Shown here one piece after another: positions 22,475 to 32,752 of a DNA stretch of 64,000 bases. The stretch covers positions 1 through 64,000 of the forward strand of contig CAJFPF010000047.1 in NCBI GenBank assembly GCA_904398655.1. The letters run 5' to 3'. The notes under the pieces are model-generated. The model had not been told where the DNA came from. It saw only the letters and a program-made list of their open reading frames with translations, and did not search any database. The DNA comes from an uncultured Anaerotruncus sp. GTDB taxonomy: Bacteria > Bacillota > Clostridia > Oscillospirales > Ruminococcaceae. Made by a program: the position numbers and the translations under genes. How positions within the stretch are numbered: the stretch's first letter is position 1; each line of letters opens with the position of its first letter.

Positions 22475-23320
22475 ATGCCCAAAATCCTTTTTTCCCTCTC
22501 GGTTGCACTGACATCGGTATTGATGGGGACAACGATCAACGTTTCTCAAACTGTCCAGTCCCAGGCCATCTCCTCCGAATCCACCGATCTTCCCATTATC
22601 ATGTACCACCACATCCTAGAGGAAGAGTCCCAGCTCAATGACTATACCATCTCTCCGCAGGAATTTCGAACCGATCTGGAATTTTTGCAGGAACAAGGCT
22701 ACACTCCCATTGTAGTCCAGGATTTAATTCAATATACCCAGGGAGGAGAGCTTCCAGAAAAGCCAATCATGCTCACATTTGACGACGGCTATGAGAGCTT
22801 TGCGGTATACGCCTTCCCCTTGTTACAGGAATACCATTTTCCCGCCGTTTACGCAGTCATTGGCACCTATGCTGATCTCTATTCCCAACAAGATGAACAC
22901 CACGTTCGCTACTCCCATTCCAATTGGGAAACTTTGAAGGCACTCCAGGAAAGCGGACTGGTGGAGATCCAAAACCACTCCTATGACCTTCACAGCCTAC
23001 AAAATGGGGAGCGGGGCGCCCAAAAGCGATCCAATGAATCCGCCGGCAGCTATCAAAAGCGGCTTTGGCAGGATTTAGACCAGCTGCAGAAGGATTGCCG
23101 CCAACATTTGGACGGATGGACCCCCACCTGCTTTGCCTATCCGTTTGGATTTTCCAGTCCGGAAGCACTTCCGGTATTGCAGCAACTGGGCTTCTCTGCA
23201 GCTATGACCTGTGAAGAAAAAATCAATCAACTCACCGGAGACCCGGAAGAACTCTATCACCTGAAGCGATTTAACCGGCCTCACGGCAAATCTGTCGCAG
23301 AGATTTTGGCCGCTGCCTAA
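22475..23320 (+). CDS. Polysaccharide deacetylase family protein
   Basis: Signal peptide; PIIMYHHILEE...; PIMLTFDDGYESFAVYAFPLL; exact start uncertain. Confidence 0.88.
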   Translation: MPKILFSLSVALTSVLMGTTINVSQTVQSQAISSESTDLPIIMYHHILEEESQLNDYTISPQEFRTDLEFLQEQGYTPIVVQDLIQYTQGGELPEKPIMLTFDDGYESFAVYAFPLLQEYHFPAVYAVIGTYADLYSQQDEHHVRYSHSNWETLKALQESGLVEIQNHSYDLHSLQNGERGAQKRSNESAGSYQKRLWQDLDQLQKDCRQHLDGWTPTCFAYPFGFSSPEALPVLQQLGFSAAMTCEEKINQLTGDPEELYHLKRFNRPHGKSVAEILAAA

Positions 23321-23323
23321 CGA

Positions 23324-24925
23324 TTAAAAGTCCGACTTGCCAAATTCGGAAAGCTGTAGCCACGGATTCTTCTCCTGGGCCCAACGAATGTTCCACTCAT
23401 CGGTGAACAACAACAGATATCGATTCTTAAAATCTTGGACCAGACGGGTGTCTGAAGAGATATCCAGGGCTTTGGGATCAAACTCCTCGTTTTCAATCCA
23501 GCGCAGATATTGATAGGAGAGCCCCTCCCAAACAATGTCCACATTGTATTCATTTTTGAGGCGATACTCCAAAACCTCAAATTGCAGGGTACCCACCACA
23601 CCCACAATGACCTCTTCCATCCCCGTATTGGGGTCGTGGAAGATCTGGATAGCGCCCTCCTGGGCAATTTGGGTGACTCCTTTAACAAACTGTTTTCGCT
23701 TGAGGGTGTCGGTCTGCCGGACGCGGGCAAAGTGTTCTGGGGCAAAGGTAGGGATCCCCTCAAAACGGAACTTCTTTCCAACTGCACAGAGGGTGTCCCC
23801 AATCGAAAAGATTCCAGGATCGAAGACACCGATGATATCCCCCGCATATGCCTCCTCTACAATTTCCCGTTCTTGAGCCATCAACTGCTGGGGCTGGGCC
23901 AGTTTGACTTTCCGGTCTCCCTGCACATGGAAGACCTCTTCCCCCTTTACAAAACGTCCCGAACAGATGCGCATAAAGGCAACCCGGTCCCGGTGGGCCT
24001 TGTTCATATTGGCCTGAATTTTAAAGACAAAGGCGGAAAAGCTGTCGTCAAAGGGGTTAATCAGCCCCTCACTGCTCTCCCGGGCCAAAGGCGGCGGCGT
24101 CATCTGCAAAAAGTCCTCCAAAAAAGGTTCCACACCAAAGTTGGTGAGGGCGGAACCAAAGAAAACAGGCGAGAGTTTGCCTGTGCGGACCTTCTCCATA
24201 TCAAACTCGTAACTGGCGCCATCCAGCAGCTCCACATCGTCTTGCAAGGTCTCCCGCAGAGGCTCCCCAATCATCTCTCCCAGGCGGGGATCATCCAAAG
24301 CAATCTCTACAGAATCCACCTGTCGTATCCCGTTGGCAAGACCGTCCGATTCAAACTTGATGATTTCCCGCTTCCGACGGTCATACACCCCTTTAAACTC
24401 CTTGCCGCATCCAATCGGCCAGTTGACGGGATAGGTTTGGATCCCCAACTCCTGCTCAATCTGCTCCATTAGATCAAAAGGATTGCGGGATTCCCGATCC
24501 ATCTTGTTTATAAAGGTAAAAATCGGGATGTGGCGCAGTACGCACACCTTAAACAATTTTCGGGTCTGAGGCTCCACACCCTTTGCGGCGTCGATCACCA
24601 TCACAGCGCTGTCCGCCGCCATCAGCGTACGATAAGTGTCCTCTGAAAAGTCCTGATGTCCAGGGGTATCCAAAATATTGATGCAGTACCCTGCATAGTT
24701 GAACTGCATCACGGAAGATGTTACGGAAATTCCTCTCTGTTTTTCAATTTCCATCCAGTCAGAAACGGCATGGCGGGCATTCTTTTTTCCTTTCACCGCA
24801 CCGGCCAACTGAATCGCTCCTCCATAGAGCAAAAACTTTTCTGTCAGGGTTGTTTTTCCCGCATCCGGATGGGAAATGATGGCAAACGTGCGCCGCCGTT
24901 CAATTTCTCTGCATAAATCCGCCAA
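23324..24925 (-). CDS. prfC: Peptide chain release factor 3
   Basis: RRTFAIISHPDAGKTTLTEKFLLYGGAIQLAGAVKGKKNARHAVSDWMEIEKQRGISVTSSVMQF. Confidence 0.97.
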   Translation of the reverse strand: MADLCREIERRRTFAIISHPDAGKTTLTEKFLLYGGAIQLAGAVKGKKNARHAVSDWMEIEKQRGISVTSSVMQFNYAGYCINILDTPGHQDFSEDTYRTLMAADSAVMVIDAAKGVEPQTRKLFKVCVLRHIPIFTFINKMDRESRNPFDLMEQIEQELGIQTYPVNWPIGCGKEFKGVYDRRKREIIKFESDGLANGIRQVDSVEIALDDPRLGEMIGEPLRETLQDDVELLDGASYEFDMEKVRTGKLSPVFFGSALTNFGVEPFLEDFLQMTPPPLARESSEGLINPFDDSFSAFVFKIQANMNKAHRDRVAFMRICSGRFVKGEEVFHVQGDRKVKLAQPQQLMAQEREIVEEAYAGDIIGVFDPGIFSIGDTLCAVGKKFRFEGIPTFAPEHFARVRQTDTLKRKQFVKGVTQIAQEGAIQIFHDPNTGMEEVIVGVVGTLQFEVLEYRLKNEYNVDIVWEGLSYQYLRWIENEEFDPKALDISSDTRLVQDFKNRYLLLFTDEWNIRWAQEKNPWLQLSEFGKSDF

Positions 24926-25071
24926 ACTGATTCCTCCAAATTTACCAGCTCTCCAAATTTCAAGCTTTTATATGTTACCATGTTTGGATACCTCCTGCAA
25001 GAGGCTCCCCAGGAATTTTTCCGCACTTTCTTTATAGAAAAGGAACGGCTTCGGGATCGGAGTTGGGAAAC

Positions 25072-25428
25072 TCAGTTTTTTCTCCGGCAGACAAGCATCT
25101 CCACGGTGTTTCCCTCCACCTTGATCTCTAATAGATCCGCCATCTGGGCAATCAGCGCCAACTCCGAATCGTTTCCGCCATAGTCTTCCCCTGCCAGTCC
25201 CCAGTAGATCTCTTCAATCCCCACATCTTTTTCCGCCGTTTCAAAAATGTGTTGCATCTCCTTCACTTTTGAAAGATTCTCTGGGAAAAAATCGCTCCGC
25301 AATGCCAGCGCATAGCCATCTTCCATTCTTCTAAGATCCATATGAATCCCTGTGGATCCGATATGGAAGAAAAAGCGCACCAATTCATCAATAATCTTGG
25401 ACATCCGTTTCATGGACTGATCCATCAA
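25072..25428 (-). CDS. Conserved-looking hypothetical protein
   Basis: 118 aa ORF, tightly upstream-linked to the DUF1576 gene, no recognised family. Confidence 0.65.
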   Translation of the reverse strand: MMDQSMKRMSKIIDELVRFFFHIGSTGIHMDLRRMEDGYALALRSDFFPENLSKVKEMQHIFETAEKDVGIEEIYWGLAGEDYGGNDSELALIAQMADLLEIKVEGNTVEMLVCRRKN

Positions 25429-25443
25429 TTAGCCCCCCAACCC

Positions 25444-26721
25444 TTAAACATTTGTATCACGCCGCTGCAAAGCCTCGATCAGAGGTACTAACACCACACA
25501 GACCAAACCGGCGGCGAACCCATTGTTATAGAGGTTCAAGCCTGCATGTAAAAAACCAACATTCAACACCACTGAGGCATGGATAATTCCTGCTACCAAA
25601 CCCCATTTCCAACCGAACTGCCCAGCGATGGGAGCCAAACCCGTGGAAAACAACATTGCCAATTGGACGCTGGGATCCCGCAGAGACCATACCATAACAA
25701 AGGAGCTGAGTACCACCCCCAACATCACCGGAATAATATTTTTCAAATGCTTTCCAAATGCTCCAAAGCCACAGATGGACAGCACCCCGCCTACAGTGGG
25801 GCCATTGAGCTCCCCACCGGAAAAGATCACGCAGGCAGTGGCAAATAGCCCCACCATCCCCATATTAATCAAGGTAACCGGCAGGCCATCCATTTGGGTA
25901 AAATCCGCTACTGTGCGTCCAGAGTGGCGCATCAATTTCGCGATCCCAGAAAAACTACCTCCGTTCCAAAGAAACCCCAATAGAATCATGACCAGAAATA
26001 ATCCCACTAAGAAGCTACCCAAAAGCAGGTTATTTCCCACACTCCACTCCAACCGCACCTCAAAGGTATGCCCAAAGGATTTAAAGATCGAGGCCAGTAC
26101 CATTCCCACCAATCCAGCCGAAAAACCTACATTGTAAAGATTATATCCCTGGTGTACGCGGATGGTGAAAGCGGAAATCGGCGGAAGGATAAAGCCGATG
26201 ACTACCCCCATCCCCATTCCCCATAAATAATTCAAGGTGGGACTCATCTGTCCAATGCTTACCACTTCTGTCACAACCGGCGCCAAAGCCGTACCAAACA
26301 GAGAGATGTAGATATATTTGCCAAAGGGCTCCCGTTTATAGCGGGAATAGAGGAATCCGCCTCCAATAATGGGAAAAATATTCCAGATGTCCTTTCCAAA
26401 CAACGAAAACCCACCCATCAAAAATAGGCAGGCAATGCTAATTCCAGAAAAAGGGACCCGAGCGGCTCTCAATAGTTCCGCGGACACCAGAACTACCAGT
26501 CCAGCGTTAAAAAAAGCGCCTCCCAATCCGCCCACCATAATGGAGTCCGTAATCAACCCCGCCCGTGTCAGGATGATTTGGGCGACTCCGTGCAAAATTC
26601 CCATAGGCGTATCCTGCGTCAATCCCAGCAACATGAGAATGCAGGCAAACGCCACCATACACCGCTGGATGTAAATACTTTGCTTACTGCGATTATAGTT
26701 CAACCCCAGCTCCAAAGGCAC
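25444..26721 (-). CDS. DUF1576 domain membrane protein
   Basis: Multi-TM protein, internal duplication with repeated 'HQGYNLYNVGFSAGLVG' / 'HAGLNLYNNGFAAGLVC' motifs. Confidence 0.85.
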   Translation of the reverse strand: MPLELGLNYNRSKQSIYIQRCMVAFACILMLLGLTQDTPMGILHGVAQIILTRAGLITDSIMVGGLGGAFFNAGLVVLVSAELLRAARVPFSGISIACLFLMGGFSLFGKDIWNIFPIIGGGFLYSRYKREPFGKYIYISLFGTALAPVVTEVVSIGQMSPTLNYLWGMGMGVVIGFILPPISAFTIRVHQGYNLYNVGFSAGLVGMVLASIFKSFGHTFEVRLEWSVGNNLLLGSFLVGLFLVMILLGFLWNGGSFSGIAKLMRHSGRTVADFTQMDGLPVTLINMGMVGLFATACVIFSGGELNGPTVGGVLSICGFGAFGKHLKNIIPVMLGVVLSSFVMVWSLRDPSVQLAMLFSTGLAPIAGQFGWKWGLVAGIIHASVVLNVGFLHAGLNLYNNGFAAGLVCVVLVPLIEALQRRDTNV

Positions 26722-26751
26722 TCCTCCTCGTTATATTTAGATAAATTTGGC

Positions 26752-27144
26752 TCAAGTGCGCTTGACAAATGTCTGCCGACAGGCTGGGCAAGTAATCTCT
26801 ATCTTTCCCCTTCCCCGGGGCACCCGCACCTTTTGACCGCAGTGGGGGCATTTGAAATAGCAATAATTTTTCCCACTTTGGAGGCGCTGGATAAAGGCTT
26901 TTATCCGGCTGCCCAGAGGATACCAAAACTGCAAAAATTTTTGATTTTCCGCATATCTACGGCTGAAGTTTCGGGAGAGCATCCGCAAATAGGCCCAAAT
27001 CAGCAGCCCCAGGGCAACCAAATAGAAGATCCCCCAACCAGTTAGACGGGAGAGCAGAAGGCAGATAAAGCTGACCGCTACCATCGCCACCATCAACTGG
27101 TCGGCTCCATATCTCCCCATCATAAATCTTCGTAGCCAGTTCAT
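26752..27144 (-). CDS. Membrane-anchored zinc-ribbon protein
   Basis: Two TM-like segments plus CPHCGQKVRVPRGRGKIEITCPAC. Confidence 0.8.
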   Translation of the reverse strand: MNWLRRFMMGRYGADQLMVAMVAVSFICLLLSRLTGWGIFYLVALGLLIWAYLRMLSRNFSRRYAENQKFLQFWYPLGSRIKAFIQRLQSGKNYCYFKCPHCGQKVRVPRGRGKIEITCPACRQTFVKRT

Positions 27145-27359
27145 TTCGAAGGCTCCTCCCTGTAAAAATTCTCCCTTTAGTGTACCATAGCTTCCCTAAC
27201 CTTTGCAACTAAAAAAGATATTCCGGAGTCCAAGGAGAAAAAGAGCACTCTACTTTGTGACCTCGGCGTTATTTTTCATTCCAGCTTTTCTCTTTACACC
27301 GTCGACAAAATGGGTGTATAATGAATTTTATTATCTTAAAAAGGAAAGCGGCGGTAGTT

Positions 27360-28178
27360 ATGCGAATCGATTTTCACAACCATCTATTCCCTGACGCCCT
27401 GGCTGCCCGCACCATCCCGCATCTGGCCCAGGTATCCCAGGTTCCTCCCCATTCAGATGGAACCGTAGCCAGTACGCTTCAACGGATGCGGGAGTGGGGC
27501 ACCGACCTGGCGGTTATTCAACATATTGCGACAAAGCCCGGCCAGCAGCACAACGTGAACAAATTTGCAGTCCAGGTGCAGGCAGAAAATCCGCAACTTC
27601 TCTGCTTCGGATCGGTCCATCCCCTGGATGCTCAAGCTTTGGAAGAGTTAGATTTTATCCATCAATCTGGATTGCACGGGCTCAAGCTGCACCCCGCCTA
27701 TCAACAGTGCTTTGCCATTGATAAAGCCTATTTTCCTATCTACGAGAAACTGGAACATCTGGGTCTACCTGTCCTATTCCATGCGGGACTGGATCCGGTC
27801 TCACCCACGAATTACGCCCCAGCTGACGATTTGGCGGCCATTGCAGAAACATTTCCAAAATTGACGATTATCGCTGCCCATATGGGCTCAGTGGGAGATC
27901 CCGAACAGGCCAGAAAGCTATGCAAATATGAGAATGTTTATTTCGACACCTCTCTGGCTTCCCTTTTCTTCGACCCCAAAACTTATGAGCATCTGATCCG
28001 AGAAAAGGGAGTTGACCATGTCCTATTCGCCACCGACTGCCCTTGGAGTACAGCCCCCGCAGAATTGGCATTATTGCAGCAGCTTCACCTTACTCCCGAG
28101 GAGTTTGAGCGGATCTATTGGAAAAACGCAGTTCAATTGTTACAGCTAAAAATAGAGACTCCACATACCGGTGCCTGA
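27360..28178 (+). CDS. Amidohydrolase family (metal-dependent, TIM-barrel) protein
   Basis: MRIDFHNHLFPDALAART...; HAGLDPVSPT; FATDCPWS. Confidence 0.88.
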   Translation: MRIDFHNHLFPDALAARTIPHLAQVSQVPPHSDGTVASTLQRMREWGTDLAVIQHIATKPGQQHNVNKFAVQVQAENPQLLCFGSVHPLDAQALEELDFIHQSGLHGLKLHPAYQQCFAIDKAYFPIYEKLEHLGLPVLFHAGLDPVSPTNYAPADDLAAIAETFPKLTIIAAHMGSVGDPEQARKLCKYENVYFDTSLASLFFDPKTYEHLIREKGVDHVLFATDCPWSTAPAELALLQQLHLTPEEFERIYWKNAVQLLQLKIETPHTGA

Positions 28179-28281
28179 CCTTTCTACAGAAACCCACAAG
28201 ATTCTAGTTGTCTTTTCTTGGGAAGTTGGTTATAATATCCCCATATGGCTATGTCAGCAAATTTGCACCTCCGGAGGACCT

Positions 28282-28782
28282 ATGGAACAACTGATTCAGC
28301 AAATCTTTGACTTCTTTGCCGTCGCCGGAAGGGAGGCTGCTCTTTTTATCGTCTCCATGATCCCGTTGATTGAGCTGCGGGGCTCCGTCCCTTTGGGGGC
28401 GGCTTTGGGTATGCCCTGGTATACCGTCTTTTTGATCTCTGTGGTGGGAAATATGATCCCTGTCCCATTTGTAATCTTGTTGGGGCGTCCTATCTTCAAC
28501 TGGCTCAAATCCACCCGTCTTTTCTGCGGCCTCGCCCAAAAATATGAACAGCATCTTCTATCTAAGGCGGACAAGGTGACGAAATATGAGGCCATTGGTC
28601 TATGTCTATTTGTAGGGGTACCTCTGCCCGGAACAGGGGCCTGGTCCGGGGCAGTTTTGGCGGCCCTACTGGGCCTTCCTATGAAGCATGCGTTACTTTC
28701 TATCGCTGGGGGAGTATTTATTGCAGGCGCCTTAATGACTGTGGGGTCCTACGGTGTTGTAGGAATCCTGCATCTGTTATGA
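28282..28782 (+). CDS. Small multi-drug export family (COG2426-like) membrane protein
   Basis: PLIELRGSVPLGAALGMPWY...; PLPGTGAWSGAVLAALLGLP; RBS GGAGG. Confidence 0.88.
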   Translation: MEQLIQQIFDFFAVAGREAALFIVSMIPLIELRGSVPLGAALGMPWYTVFLISVVGNMIPVPFVILLGRPIFNWLKSTRLFCGLAQKYEQHLLSKADKVTKYEAIGLCLFVGVPLPGTGAWSGAVLAALLGLPMKHALLSIAGGVFIAGALMTVGSYGVVGILHLL

Positions 28783-28804
28783 ATTAGAGGGAGGCGTCAA
28801 AGGA

Positions 28805-30208
28805 TTGGACAAGTACAAGCGGCTTCTTTCCAACACCCTGATCTTTGCAATCGGCACCTTTAGTTCAAAGGTGCTGGTTTTTCTATTGGTTCCCTTCTAT
28901 ACAAATCTTCTCACAGAGGGAGAGTTGGGAACTGCTGATTTGATTGTGCAGACCGCCAACCTGATTATCCCCATGGTTTCCATTGGGATGTCCAACGCCA
29001 TCATCCGCTATGGACTGGATAAATATATGGACAAGCGGGATGTTTTCACTGGGGCGATTACCGCCATTTTATCAGGGTATGCCATTTTTTTGGTGTTGTT
29101 GCCATTTCTGTCCCGTATTCCCATTATTGGCGGTCACACTCTATTGATCTATCTCTATGTGCTCACCTCCTGCCTGCGTTCTCTCTGTTCCCAATTTGTA
29201 AGGGCACGGCAGCTCATCCGCCTCTATGCCTTTGACGGTGTGATGTCCACCGCCATGGTGATCCTCTTTAATGTGCTATTTTTAATGTTCTTTCGGATGG
29301 GAATTACTGGCTATGTGTTGGCCACCATTGTTTCTGACTTGTGCTCCTCCCTCTTTTTATTTACCATTGCTGGGCTGCATCGTTACATCCGCTTTCGGGA
29401 TTGTGATTGGTCTGTGCTCAAATCAATGATCCGCTATGCCGCGCCATTGATTCCAACCACTACCTGTTGGTGGATTACCAATGTCTCCGACCGGTATATG
29501 GTCACCTATTTTTTGGATGCGGGAGCCAATGGGCTGCTCACCATCGCTTACAAAGTGCCCACTATCATCACACTCCTCTCCGGTATCTTCACGGATGCCT
29601 GGCAGATGTCCGCCTTTACAGAGGATGGTCCCGGACGCACCCGATTTTTTAGCAATGTATTCAATGCCTATCAGGCACTCATCTTTTCTGCCGCTTCGGG
29701 ATTGATCCTATTCTCTAAATTGATTACCTCCATATTGGTTTTGGGATCTTCCAATCCCTTCTATGAATCCTGGCAATATATCCCCTTCCTGCTGCTGGCC
29801 ACCTGCTTCTCCTGTTTTGTCACCTTCCTAGGCAGCATCTATATGGTGGAGAAAAAAAGCATGGCCACGCTGGCTACCACTGCTTTAGGCGCGGCAATTA
29901 ACGTCCTGCTCAATCTGTTGTTGATCCCCCGTTTTGGGATCAACGGAGGGACATTCGCCACCTTTTTCAGCTATTTGATTGTTTTCATTGTACGCATGGT
30001 GGACACCCATCGAATTATCCCCATGCATTGGAATCTCCCAAAGCTATTGGCCAATCTGTTGTTATTGTTGGGGCAAACCTGGGTGTTGCTTTGCCTGGAT
30101 TCTGGCTGGATCCTCTGGGAAGTCATCCTCTGTATTTTGGTTCTTGCTCTCAATTTCCGCCAGATCTTGATCAATTTACAGCGCTTTTTGACAAAACGCG
30201 CAGGATAA
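28805..30208 (+). CDS. Polysaccharide biosynthesis flippase (Wzx/MATE-like)
   Basis: ~12 TM segments, 'LLSNTLIFAIGTFSSKVLVFLLVPFYTNLLT'; TTG start. Confidence 0.88.
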   Translation: MDKYKRLLSNTLIFAIGTFSSKVLVFLLVPFYTNLLTEGELGTADLIVQTANLIIPMVSIGMSNAIIRYGLDKYMDKRDVFTGAITAILSGYAIFLVLLPFLSRIPIIGGHTLLIYLYVLTSCLRSLCSQFVRARQLIRLYAFDGVMSTAMVILFNVLFLMFFRMGITGYVLATIVSDLCSSLFLFTIAGLHRYIRFRDCDWSVLKSMIRYAAPLIPTTTCWWITNVSDRYMVTYFLDAGANGLLTIAYKVPTIITLLSGIFTDAWQMSAFTEDGPGRTRFFSNVFNAYQALIFSAASGLILFSKLITSILVLGSSNPFYESWQYIPFLLLATCFSCFVTFLGSIYMVEKKSMATLATTALGAAINVLLNLLLIPRFGINGGTFATFFSYLIVFIVRMVDTHRIIPMHWNLPKLLANLLLLLGQTWVLLCLDSGWILWEVILCILVLALNFRQILINLQRFLTKRAG

Positions 30209-30240
30209 AAATTGCCGCCCCATGGGGCGGCAATTTTTTT
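30207..30240. terminator. Intrinsic terminator
   Basis: AAAATTGCCGCCCCATGGGGCGGCAATTTTTTT. Confidence 0.93.
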
Positions 30241-30249
30241 ACCTAAAGA

Positions 30250-30804
30250 TTAAGCAGACAGCTGTTTCAAAGGGATATATTTGACAACCAGAGCCACCAC
30301 AATCGCAGTGACAACCATTTCGGGGATCATATAAGAACCGTTGTAGGTGATAGAATAGATCCAAACTGGAGTCCCCTCTGGGGCATAGATGTCCCAAATT
30401 AAAATTCCGGAGAGAAATGAACAACCCAACCGCAAGAGTGACACAAGGCAGGTACCGACAACCGCTCCGCATATTGGTTTCCCAATACGGCGAGAAATTG
30501 GGCCAGCCAGCGATAGGCCACTGAAAGCAACTACATAGTCCAATAGAATGACCGCAACGAACGACAGAAATGTCTGGGAGGGAGGCGGAACAAAACCCAG
30601 CAACATTTGAACCAAAGAATAGGCGAATGCTGTGAGAAACGCCCAGCGAAATGGATATAAAAGGGAGATCACAATAATAGGCGCCATGGAGGCGAAGGTT
30701 ACAGACCCTCCGTTGGGCAATTGGTAGAGTGTAAATAGGGATAGGATCGTAGCCAGGGCAACCATAATCGCCCCCTGGGTTAACATACGTGTTGTTCGAC
30801 TCAT
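30250..30804 (-). CDS. thiT: Energy-coupled (ECF) thiamine transporter S component, ThiT-like
   Basis: TQGAIMVALATILSLFTLYQLPNGGSVTFASMAPIIVISLLYP...; start trimmed to 30804 behind GGGAGG. Confidence 0.85.
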   Translation of the reverse strand: MSRTTRMLTQGAIMVALATILSLFTLYQLPNGGSVTFASMAPIIVISLLYPFRWAFLTAFAYSLVQMLLGFVPPPSQTFLSFVAVILLDYVVAFSGLSLAGPISRRIGKPICGAVVGTCLVSLLRLGCSFLSGILIWDIYAPEGTPVWIYSITYNGSYMIPEMVVTAIVVALVVKYIPLKQLSA

Positions 30805-30962
30805 GACAACCTCCCTTTTTCTAAAATATCTTTTCAAAATAAGTGCATTTCCTATAAAAAATTCCCATGAAAGGGTTGCTTTTGGATCTATCAAAAGCAG
30901 GAAAAACTGAGGATTTCTCCTTTTCAACTATATGCATGGAGCACCCTATATTTTAAGTTCCA

Positions 30963-32336
30963 TCACGGTTGGCCAAACACTTCCCGCTCAAACGCCTCCT
31001 GCGCTTTTTGACGAAGTTGGGAAGCCTGAAGACGCAATCTTCGGGCCAATTGGGCGCGCTGTTCTGCCCGAGCCCCCAATTCCTGCTGTCTCTCTAACGA
31101 AGGCAACGGGAATTGAATTCGGCGTACGTTCTCTATGCCCAATTCCGTCTGCTTGGTGGCCTGAGCCCCTTTCAGTTGCTCCACCTGGCGCTGAACGAGA
31201 GTCGTGTTAAATAGATAGGCAAAAAACCGAGGATCCAACCTCCTGCAGTTTGGACGCAAGAGCAACAGATGGCTGTCTAAAAAGAGGCCCGCATGGGCAT
31301 GGTCCACCATACTGGCGCGGCCCAGAGTCCCCTCGCCAGTGGAGTTGATTAGTAAGTCGCCAGGGGCAGTAAACTGCTTTTGGGAAATCCGCTCCAACCA
31401 GGCAGAATCTACCGTCTTGGCATAGCGGAGATCAATCTCATTTTTTCGGTTGCATTTCTGATTGAGGATCACCCGGTCCCCCTTTGGATCGTATCGAGGA
31501 CTTTTTCCTCGAAAGAGTGCCAAGCAAAGTTGAGGGACCTGCTTCAAAGAGACCGGAGCAGGGCCGATAAACTGGAATGGAAAGCGGCCCTCTACCTTGT
31601 CATATCCCCACTGGGTCATATCGCAAAAACGGGCGATTCTTAAAAGGCTTCCATCTGTGGGAGAGGACTCCGTCTCCGCCACCACGCCTAGGTCCTTAAA
31701 AAGCTCCTGTTCTAACAACTGCTCTAAGGTATCTGCTCTTTCTTCCAGTGTCCGGGCTTCCTGTTCCGTTAGTTGAAAATTTTCTACCAACCGTTCCTGA
31801 ACTACAAGAGGCGGAAAAGGTACGGGATAGTGTAAGAATTGGGGCTCCTGTAAATAGAGCCGGTTGCCGCTGCCATTGCTACACTCCTCCCAGATTTGTA
31901 CAAACCGCGGGCTAGCCAGAAGACGAACGAGATACTCCGGCATTGCCGTCTGGGGAAGGACATCATAAACCCAAAAATTCCCGGTGATAATCGCCCCCTC
32001 CGCCTCTTCAGGAACCAGGCCGAACGCCCCATTTCTGGCATCGATCTTGGAGACGGCCAACTGGCCGGCATGAATCCGATACTGTTGCTTGGTTTTGACC
32101 GTCTTCCCCAAAGGCCGGTCCCGCACCACGACCCCTCCACAATTGGTGCGGATGGTAATTCTCATATAGCGGTTTGTATCTTCCACCCAAACAACCTCTT
32201 TGCGGCGAACCAAAGCATTCCCCAAAGGATAGGAGGGATAGGCCGCACTTTGGAGCGGGCGGTTAAATAATTGTTTGATATTCCAGTTGGAAACCTGGTG
32301 GAAGGACAAAAACTTTAAAAGAGCGGGCCGGGTCAA
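30963..32336 (-). CDS. Type I-like restriction-modification specificity subunit (HsdS-like, two TRD halves)
   Basis: Two TRD-like halves each followed by coiled coil ('LVVQERLVENFQLTEQEARTLEERADTLEQLLEQELF' and 'LERQQELGARAEQRAQLARRLRLQASQLRQKAQEAFE'); TTG start overlapping upstream TGA. Confidence 0.88.
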   Translation of the reverse strand: MTRPALLKFLSFHQVSNWNIKQLFNRPLQSAAYPSYPLGNALVRRKEVVWVEDTNRYMRITIRTNCGGVVVRDRPLGKTVKTKQQYRIHAGQLAVSKIDARNGAFGLVPEEAEGAIITGNFWVYDVLPQTAMPEYLVRLLASPRFVQIWEECSNGSGNRLYLQEPQFLHYPVPFPPLVVQERLVENFQLTEQEARTLEERADTLEQLLEQELFKDLGVVAETESSPTDGSLLRIARFCDMTQWGYDKVEGRFPFQFIGPAPVSLKQVPQLCLALFRGKSPRYDPKGDRVILNQKCNRKNEIDLRYAKTVDSAWLERISQKQFTAPGDLLINSTGEGTLGRASMVDHAHAGLFLDSHLLLLRPNCRRLDPRFFAYLFNTTLVQRQVEQLKGAQATKQTELGIENVRRIQFPLPSLERQQELGARAEQRAQLARRLRLQASQLRQKAQEAFEREVFGQP

Positions 32337-32749
32337 ATCAATTTCTCCTCCTGTCCCCGTACCATCCTGAAGAGTTCCCCTTCTGGGGATAGACGGTAAG
32401 AGATTTTTTCCCGCCGATTCTCCCAGAGCGGGTGCTGCTGGCGGTAGTGAAAAAACTCCTCCTGAAGTTGGGGAAGCTGATTTCCTGCGGACAAAGTCCC
32501 CGCCGAAGTGATTCCGGCATCCTCCACCATGGCAACTGGGATCTCATAATCAAAGTAACGCCGTATCAGCGGTTTCGCAGCCTCTTCCACCGCAGCGTCG
32601 ATCTCTTTGAGGCGTTTTTTCAGCTGTGCAAGCTGCTGCCGTTCTTCCTGGGTTCGGGATTTTTTCTTTTTGAGCTCCTCCATCTGAAAAGACAAACTCT
32701 CCTCCTCCTGCATATAGGGAGCTTTTGCCTCCTGATGAGCCCTTTCCAC
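32333..32749 (-). CDS. C-terminal segment of the N6 DNA methylase, separated from the main ORF by an in-frame TAG
   Basis: Same reading frame as 32753-34657; GTG two codons after the TAG; coiled-coil and 'LIRRYFDYEIPVAMVEDAGI' tail. Confidence 0.75.
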   Translation of the reverse strand: MERAHQEAKAPYMQEEESLSFQMEELKKKKSRTQEERQQLAQLKKRLKEIDAAVEEAAKPLIRRYFDYEIPVAMVEDAGITSAGTLSAGNQLPQLQEEFFHYRQQHPLWENRREKISYRLSPEGELFRMVRGQEEKLI

Positions 32750-32752
32750 CGC

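Noticed and set aside
23510-24472. 320-aa plus-strand ORF
   Set aside because: Antisense shadow of prfC.
30805-30955. Confident TPP riboswitch call
   Set aside because: The CUGAGA core and the P4/P5 half are not present; only kept as a speculative leader.
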